14,409 nt of DNA from Planctomycetaceae bacterium (GTDB lineage: Bacteria; Planctomycetota; Planctomycetia; Pirellulales; Pirellulaceae), in the NCBI GenBank assembly GCA_024642765.1, contig JAHEAM010000036.1:1-14409 (forward strand), in the 5' to 3' direction. The notes beneath the pieces are model-generated. The model was not told the DNA's origin. It saw nothing but the letters and a program-made list of their open reading frames with translations, and did no database searches. Positions within the stretch are counted from its first letter, which is position 1; each line of letters starts with the position of its first letter. Positions 6,368 to 12,700 of this stretch are shown here, piece after piece. Position numbers and translations under genes: made by a program.

Positions 6368-8449
6368 TCAAAACCCAAAGGAATTGGCAACTTCGGAAGG
6401 GGCTGGTTCGTACCCCAGCGGCTCCATCGAACTACCCGCCCTGCCCTGACTCAAACTGCGCATTGAATTCGAATAGCCAAACAACTCCGCGAGCGGTGCG
6501 TGCGACTCGATGATTGTGACACCGGAGTGCGATTCTGTGTTCACAATACGAGCCCTGCGTTGGGCAAGGTCACCCACAAAGTCACCATAAAAATCATCGG
6601 GTGTGGTAATCGTCAGTTTCATAATTGGCTCGAGTAACAGGGGACCAGCGTCCTTCAGGGCCCTCTCGAACGCATCCGCAGCAGCGATCGTAAAAGCAAT
6701 ATCATTACTTTGTTCCGATTGTTCAGCGTCTACAATCGTCAACTTCATTTTCGTCAATGGGAAACTACCCAGGATTCCGCCGCCTTCACAACGCCCACGC
6801 AGTTCATCCATGATTGGCTGCAAATACTCGCCACTGATTCTGCCTTCTGGAATTGCTGGTATTACCGGCAGCTTGCCTTCAACCGTTTCACTCGGTTCCA
6901 CCTTGAGATCAACGCGCGCGAATAATTGCTGACCGCCAACAATACGGTCGCATTTGCCGGTGACCGTAATCGTCGACGCAATCGTTTCGCGATAACTAAC
7001 CCGCGGTTTGTGCACCTTAACGTTTAACTTGAAATCGCGAATAAGTCGATTTCGAATGACTTCCAAATGCAATTCGCCCATTCCGCTGATTAGGGTTTGG
7101 CCCGTTTCTTCGTTTTCTTTTGCCTTGAACGTGGGATCTTGACGTTTGAGCATTTCCAATGTTTCACTTAGCTTCTTACGATCAGCTGTCGTTTCCGGTT
7201 CGATCGCCATCTCGATAACGGTTTCTGGAAACTTAATATGTTCGAGTTCAATAGGGGCCTTGGTGTCGCAAAGCGTGTCGCCAGTCACCGCGTAACGCGG
7301 GCCAATAACTCCGACGATTTCTCCTGTTCCAATGGAGTCAATTTGGCCGTCTCGGTTTTTCTTCGAGGCATGAATTTGCCATAACTGCGCGATGTTTTCT
7401 TTTTTATCTTGACTTGGGCAGTTGACGCGACTGTTCGCAGTCAACGTTCCGGAGTAAACGCGTACCCAATAAAAATCGCCAGTTTTGGCCGGAAGGATTT
7501 TGAACACAAGTCCGCAGAAAGGCTCTTTAGGGTCAGGCTTTCGCAATTCCTTTTTGTCTTTTTTTGTTGGGTCTACTCCTTCGACTGGCGGACGATCGAG
7601 CGGTGATGGCAAGTAGTACTTCACAGAATCCAACACGGATTGAACGCCAACCCCATGCAATGCCGATCCGCATACGAGTGGCTGAATGTCACCGGAAAGC
7701 GTCGCCGCTCGCAGTGTCGCGCGTATCATCTCGTTACTGATCGGCTGTTCGCTCATCGCCAACTCCATCATCTCGTCGCTGTGCTCATAGAGTTGCTCGA
7801 GCATTTGGCTGCGATGATACTCTGCCTCGTCCGTCAGCTCGTCAGGAATGGGCGATTCTTTGATCGTCCTGCCTTCGTCCGAATAAACAACGAATTTCAT
7901 TTTGATCAAGTCAATAACACCCCGAAACGGATCGTTGACGTGAGCGGGGCCCTGCCCGACTGGAATTTGAATGACGACTGGATTGGCTCTTAAACGCGTT
8001 TTGATTTCCTTCACAACACGCTCAAACTCTGCTCCCTCGCGATCGAGTTTATTAATAAAGGCAACCCGCGGAACGCGATACTTGTCGGCTTGACGCCAAA
8101 CGGTTTCGGACTGAGCCTCGACACCTTCGCGCGCACTAAACACAACAACCGCACCGTCCAATACGCGGAGGCTTCGTTCGACTTCAGCCGTGAAATCAAC
8201 GTGGCCGGGCGTATCCAACAAGTTGACGTGAATGTCCTTCCAATCGAACGTAACGCAAGCAGCATAAATGGTGATGCCGCGGTTTTGCTCTTCTTCGTCG
8301 TCGTCAGTCGTTGTGGTTCCCTTGTCGACCATTCCAACTCGATGTTTGGAACCGCTCAAGAACAACATCCGTTCGGTAACCGTCGTTTTGCCGGCATCGA
8401 TATGTGCAATGATCCCAATGTTTCGAATGTTCTCTATTTTTCTAGACAT
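6368..8449 (-). CDS. fusA: elongation factor G (translation GTPase), divergent str-cluster copy
   Basis: A 693-residue EF-G, the GTPase that drives ribosomal translocation and, with RRF, recycling. The G domain has A-H-I-D-A-G-K-T-T (15-23), R-G-I-T-I (57-61), D-T-P-G-H (79-83) and N-K-L-D (133-136). Domain III carries S-G-M-G-E-L-H-L-E. Length and domain order I-V are normal. Odd points: switch I has a run D-D-D-E-E-E-Q-N where most EF-Gs read D-W-M-E-Q-E-Q-E. The domain IV loop usually reading G-G-R-G-Q-Y-G-H reads V-G-G-Q-Q-L-F-A. The domain IV tip His (E. coli His583) aligns with Gln577. It could belong to one of the planctomycete/spirochaete EF-G subgroups (spdEFG). The ATG at 8447-8449 has no visible Shine-Dalgarno. 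It lies 214 nt downstream of rpsG, with a terminator-like hairpin between. Confidence 0.93.
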   Translation of the reverse strand: MSRKIENIRNIGIIAHIDAGKTTVTERMLFLSGSKHRVGMVDKGTTTTDDDEEEQNRGITIYAACVTFDWKDIHVNLLDTPGHVDFTAEVERSLRVLDGAVVVFSAREGVEAQSETVWRQADKYRVPRVAFINKLDREGAEFERVVKEIKTRLRANPVVIQIPVGQGPAHVNDPFRGVIDLIKMKFVVYSDEGRTIKESPIPDELTDEAEYHRSQMLEQLYEHSDEMMELAMSEQPISNEMIRATLRAATLSGDIQPLVCGSALHGVGVQSVLDSVKYYLPSPLDRPPVEGVDPTKKDKKELRKPDPKEPFCGLVFKILPAKTGDFYWVRVYSGTLTANSRVNCPSQDKKENIAQLWQIHASKKNRDGQIDSIGTGEIVGVIGPRYAVTGDTLCDTKAPIELEHIKFPETVIEMAIEPETTADRKKLSETLEMLKRQDPTFKAKENEETGQTLISGMGELHLEVIRNRLIRDFKLNVKVHKPRVSYRETIASTITVTGKCDRIVGGQQLFARVDLKVEPSETVEGKLPVIPAIPEGRISGEYLQPIMDELRGRCEGGGILGSFPLTKMKLTIVDAEQSEQSNDIAFTIAAADAFERALKDAGPLLLEPIMKLTITTPDDFYGDFVGDLAQRRARIVNTESHSGVTIIESHAPLAELFGYSNSMRSLSQGRAGSSMEPLGYEPAPSEVANSFGF

Positions 8450-8588
8450 GGCAATTCACGAATCAATTTCAGACAACAACAACTTTGGCCGCTTGTCAGA
8501 TCGCGGAATACAAACACGACTTCAACAATTCGGAGAAACCAACAATAGAATCCAAAGTGACGACATTCTTCAAGTGTGGGCAGCGCAT

Positions 8589-8649
8589 AAAAAAACCGTT
8601 CTAGTTGCGGCAAAAACGCAAATGATTTTGCCGCGATCCAAACGGTTTT
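8589..8649 (-). terminator. long two-part hairpin with T tract after rpsG
   Basis: Outer arms of 9 nt (8592-8600 and 8641-8649, AAAACCGTT/AACGGTTTT) and inner arms of 9 nt (8607-8615 and 8626-8634, GCGGCAAAA/TTTTGCCGC) are both perfect. They are separated by a symmetric 6x6 internal loop and closed by a 10-nt loop. In the minus-strand transcript the structure ends in seven T (8595-8589). It begins 14 nt after the rpsG stop, consistent with an intrinsic terminator or attenuator before fusA. Confidence 0.75.
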
Positions 8650-8663
8650 GACAGTCCGAATGA

Positions 8664-9134
8664 TTACCAAGCAAAGTGGGCGAAGGCCTTGTTTGCATCG
8701 GCCATCTTATGCGTGTTTTCGCGTTTCGTAACGGCAGCGCCTTCGCGATTGTAAGCGGCAGCAATTTCGTCAGCCAACTTTAAGGCGGTTGGACGACCTT
8801 TCTTGTCACGAATCGCAATCAAAATCCAGCGGATCGCCAACGATTGTTGTCGTTGCCGATTGACTTGCATCGGAACTTGATACGAAGCACCACCGACTCG
8901 TTTCGAACGAACCTCAATTTGGGGCTTAACATTCTCAACAGCTTGCTCAAAAACTTCGATCGGAGAGACATCTGGAATTTTCTTAGCAATCTCTTCAAGA
9001 GCATCATAAAAAACTCTTTGAGCGACACTTTTTTTGCCATCCCACATCAAACAATTAATGAACTTACTGGCAAGCATCGAACCGTATTTCGGATCGGCGA
9101 CGATTTGTGTACGACTGGCGGTGATACGACCCAT
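8664..9134 (-). CDS. rpsG: 30S ribosomal protein S7
   Basis: A 156-residue S7, the primary binder that organises the 3' major domain of 16S rRNA (the 30S head) and lines the E site. The sequence is canonical throughout: D-P-K-Y-G-S near residue 15, F-I-N-C-L-M-W-D-G-K-K (25-35), the P-x-I-E-V-R-x-R-R/K-V-G-G segment (P-Q-I-E-V-R-S-K-R-V-G-G) with Y-Q-V-P, and the C-terminal H-K-M-A-D-A-N-K-A-F-A-H-F. It starts at an ATG with only a weak AAGAG upstream. rpsL ends 82 nt before it. In E. coli, S7 represses translation of its operon by binding the rpsL-rpsG intergenic RNA; I see no clear copy of that structure here. The gene is followed at once by a terminator-like hairpin. Confidence 0.97.
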   Translation of the reverse strand: MGRITASRTQIVADPKYGSMLASKFINCLMWDGKKSVAQRVFYDALEEIAKKIPDVSPIEVFEQAVENVKPQIEVRSKRVGGASYQVPMQVNRQRQQSLAIRWILIAIRDKKGRPTALKLADEIAAAYNREGAAVTKRENTHKMADANKAFAHFAW

Positions 9135-9216
9135 AGATTACTAACTCTTTACAAAATTCAATTCAGATTTGTTCAATGATCAACTGTCAAACTCAAATAT
9201 CAAACGGCGTTCTTGC

Positions 9217-9585
9217 TTACGGCTTCTTCGTACCATATTTACTTCGCGCCTGTCGTCGTTTTTCAACACCCAACGTATCTTGCGTTCCGCGGACAACGTG
9301 ATAACGAACACCGGGCAAGTCGCGAACACGACCACCGCGCACAAGAACAATCGAGTGTTCCTGCAAATTATGACCTTCGCCAGGAATATAAACGGTAACT
9401 TCTTTTCCGTTCGAAAGTCTTACGCGGGAAATCTTCCGCAACGCAGAATTAGGCTTCTTTGGCGTCATCGTTCGAACTTGCAAACAAACACCTTGTTTAA
9501 AAGGCGAGCGTTCCAAAACGGGAGATTTCGAAAATCGCTTTTGGGGGCGACGTTTTTTGCGGATCAATTGGTTAATCGTTGGCAT
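9217..9585 (-). CDS. rpsL: 30S ribosomal protein S12
   Basis: A 122-residue S12, the decoding-centre protein of the small subunit. It shows the conserved blocks T-P-K-K-P-N-S-A-L-R-K (41-51), G-E-G-H-N-L-Q-E-H-S (69-78) and D-L-P-G-V-R-Y-H (89-96). Asp89 is the residue that RimO methylthiolates in E. coli and is retained. Numbering is collinear with E. coli S12 from Met1. Lys43 is retained, but Lys88 of E. coli is Arg here (codon at 9322-9324); Lys88Arg is a known streptomycin-resistance change. The start is the ATG at 9583-9585, with no strong Shine-Dalgarno in the A/T-rich stretch before it. It follows rpoC by 203 nt, with a strong RNA hairpin in the gap, and precedes rpsG. Confidence 0.97.
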   Translation of the reverse strand: MPTINQLIRKKRRPQKRFSKSPVLERSPFKQGVCLQVRTMTPKKPNSALRKISRVRLSNGKEVTVYIPGEGHNLQEHSIVLVRGGRVRDLPGVRYHVVRGTQDTLGVEKRRQARSKYGTKKP

Positions 9586-9741
9586 TTTTTCGTTCGTATT
9601 CTATTGGTATTTTGGGTTCGCAATGATGTTAACAACCTCAACCCAACCAAAACGCGTCCTAACAGGAGTTTTTGATTAAAAGGTATCCGCATGGAAACAT
9701 GATAAAATAACGTTTTTCCACAATTCGTCAACCGACAATCG

Positions 9742-9778
9742 CATGGGGATTCCAGTGAAAATGACCGGAACCCCCACG
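9742..9778 (-). promoter_or_regulatory. strong RNA hairpin between rpoC and rpsL
   Basis: Arms 9742-9756 and 9764-9778 form a continuous 15-bp stem with a 7-nt loop in minus-strand RNA: 12 Watson-Crick pairs and three G.U pairs. The same three positions would be A.C mismatches in plus-strand RNA, so the structure fits only the rpoC-strand transcript. It starts 10 nt beyond the rpoC stop. No T tract follows, so it is not a standard intrinsic terminator. It may be a processing site, a 3'-end stabiliser or a protein-binding leader element for rpsL. Confidence 0.6.
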
Positions 9779-9788
9779 GATCGAATAT

Positions 9789-12700
9789 TTAGCTTGGCAT
9801 CACGCCGCCATCGAGCAGGTCGGTTAACTGCTTGAATTCGGCCCATTTCCCAGAAACTAACAGGCCAGCCTGTTGCGGCCATGTCCCTGGATCATGAACT
9901 TGGAATTGAGGTCCCGCGGCATCCAAGATTGCCTTGATGGCGTCCGGATCGGCTTTGGCCAACGCGGCCCAAGTCGAAATTCCGCCTTCACCCATCAATT
10001 CTGCGATTTTCGGCCCAATTCCTTCGACCAAGGTCAAGTCGTCCATTGTTACTGTTTTGCCGATCACTTCGGAAGCTGCATCCAAATCCAATTCAGCCTT
10101 CCCGCCATGGGTCCAAACTCCACCGTCTAAGCGATCGGTCAAGTCCTTGAATTCCACCCATCGCCCCATTGAAAGTAATGCAGCTTGTTCTGGCCAAGTC
10201 CCTGGATCGTGAACTTGAAAGCTAGGACCCGCCTCATCCAAAATCGTCCTCAACGTTCCTACCTCGGTTTGCGAAAGATCATTCCAAGTTGCAATGCCCT
10301 TTGATTGAATCAACTCTGCAATTTTCGGCCCAATGCCTTCAACCAAAGTCAAATCATCCGCGACAACTTTTTTCCCAATCACGGCAGTACCAGCGGCGAC
10401 GTCCAAAGCAGAACCCGTGAGCGTGTTGGAATCTGACAAGAAGCCAATACCCTCTTTTGCCGAGTGCGAATCTTGCTCGGGCCCCGCATCGTCGTTGAAC
10501 AGCTGCAGGACTTTGTTTGCACCAAAATCGTTAGTTGAATGATTGCTTGGGGATGCCGATTCCAGCAATGGAAAACTTGCTTCCAATGACTGGCTCGGTG
10601 CTTCTGACATCTCGCGCATTGCTTCGAGGTTGTATTGAACCTCCGCATCTTGGAAAGTTCGGAAGCCAGTACCCGCCGGAATCAAATGCCCAAGGATTAC
10701 GTTTTCTTTCAAGCCAACTAAGTTATCGACTTTACCTGCCAGTGCCGCCTCAGTGAGAACTTTTGTTGTCTCTTGGAAACTGGCCGCCGAAATAAAGCTC
10801 GAGCTTTGTACGGACGCTTTGGTAATACCAAGCAATTGTGGCTTACTGGTCGCTGGCTTAGGCTTCGTACCCTTCGCAGGTTTTCCAGCCAATGCTTCGA
10901 TCTTGGCATTTTCCTCTTCGACATTCTCTCGCAGAACGACGCTGCCTTTTTCAAAGCTACTGTCTCCTGGATCGGAAATCTTGAGACATTTCTCCAGTTC
11001 TTGATTGATACGACGCAAGTCAAATCGGTCGAGAACCATTCCACTAAGCAACGACGTATCGCCCGAGCTTTCAACTTTTACTTTTCGCAACATTCGAGCC
11101 ACGATTACTTCGATATGTTTGTCGTTGATTTCAACGCGTTGACTACGGTAAACGCTTTGAACTTCATGGAGCAGGTATTGTTGAACAGCTTCTTCACCAG
11201 AGACATCGAGAATGTCGTGCGGAACCAAAGGCCCATCGATGAGCTGAGCGCCAGCCTTGATATGGTCGCCGGAGTGGACTCGGAATCGCTTGCCCGGTGG
11301 CACCAAATGTTCACGCTCAATCCCAGATTCATCATTGCGAACAATGATCGTACGTTTGTTGCGTTTTTTCTCGTTGAGAATTTCCACAACACCATCGATC
11401 TCCGAAAGGACCGCAGGATCTTTTGGCTTGCGTGCTTCGAAGATCTCAGTCACCCGCGGCAAACCACCGGTAATGTCGCTGACGCCCGACGCTTCGCGTG
11501 GCGTTTCAGCGATAGTAGAACCGGCTGAAATCTTTGTGCCTTCGGCAATCGTAATGTGAGCTCGCTCAGGCAAGTAGTAAACGTCGAGCGTCTTGCCGTC
11601 TTCGTCTTCGATCACGATTTGCGGATGCAAGTCGCCGCGGAAGTCCATGATTTGCCGACGAATCGTGCCGCTAACGTCACGTTCTTCACGCATCGTTTCG
11701 CCTTCGACCACGTCTTCATAACGAACCTTACCGGCAACTTCCGACAGAACGGGAATAGCATGTGGGTTCCATTGGCACAAAACAGCATCAACGGTAACTT
11801 CCTGATCGTCTTTGACCAGTAGGACAGCACCAGCTGGAACTTTGTGAACCTCCAACTCACGACCACGTGCGTCCATGATTGTGATTTCACCGGTTCGATT
11901 GAGAACAACCGTACTGCCTTTGTCGTTGGTCACGTATTTCATCCGCGTCAAACGCACGAAACCAGCTTTCTTGCAGCGTTTCTCACTTTCTTCAGCAGTT
12001 GTTCCAGCAACACCACCGAAGTGGAACGTCCGCATTGTCAGCTGGGTACCCGGTTCCCCGATACTTTGAGCAGCGATGATGCCGACCGCCATGCCTTCTT
12101 CGACCATATCGCCAGTTGACATGTCCATGCCATAACAGCACTGACAAACACCCAAAGAAGCATCACAAGTTAACGGGCTGCGAACTTGGATTTTTTCCAA
12201 GCCCATTTCCTCGATTTTGCGGGCGATTTCTTGAGTGATCATTTCATTTTCGCGAACCACGACTTCGTCAGTCACGGGATTCACAATATTCTGACGCGAG
12301 ACACGACCATTGATCGCCGTTGCCAAGCGAACTTCGACTTGTTCGCCGCGGTAAATCACGCCCTTCGTCACCGAGCGAGTTGTCCCGCAATCGGCGGCCG
12401 TGATCACAACGTTTTGTGCCACGTCGGCCAGTTTTCGAGTCAAGTAACCGGAGTCGGCGGTCTTGAGCGCGGTATCGGCCAAGCCCTTCCGTGCACCGTG
12501 CGTCGAACTGAAATATTCGAGTACCGTCAATCCTTCGCGGAAATTAGCTTTGATCGGCGCCTCGATGATTTCGCCGGTTGGCTTGGCCATCAAACCCCGC
12601 ATACCTGCGAGTTGACGAATCTGTTCGACACCACCACGGGCACCGGAGTTGGCCATTAGGAAAACAGGGTTGACGTAGCCGGTGCCACCGCGATCGTCTT

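Noticed and set aside
9600..9660. TTGGGTT/AACCCAA inverted repeat around a GTTAAC palindrome upstream of rpsL
   Set aside because: 7-bp arms with a loop of about 20 nt in an A/T-rich region can arise by chance, and there is no strand-specific wobble pattern supporting RNA structure.
9789..10667. Possibility that the rpoC extension is a separate downstream gene joined by an assembly error
   Set aside because: One frame runs unbroken from the core through the linker and both modules, with no internal start and ribosome binding site at the junction and no low-complexity join; a sequencing check is still the decisive test.
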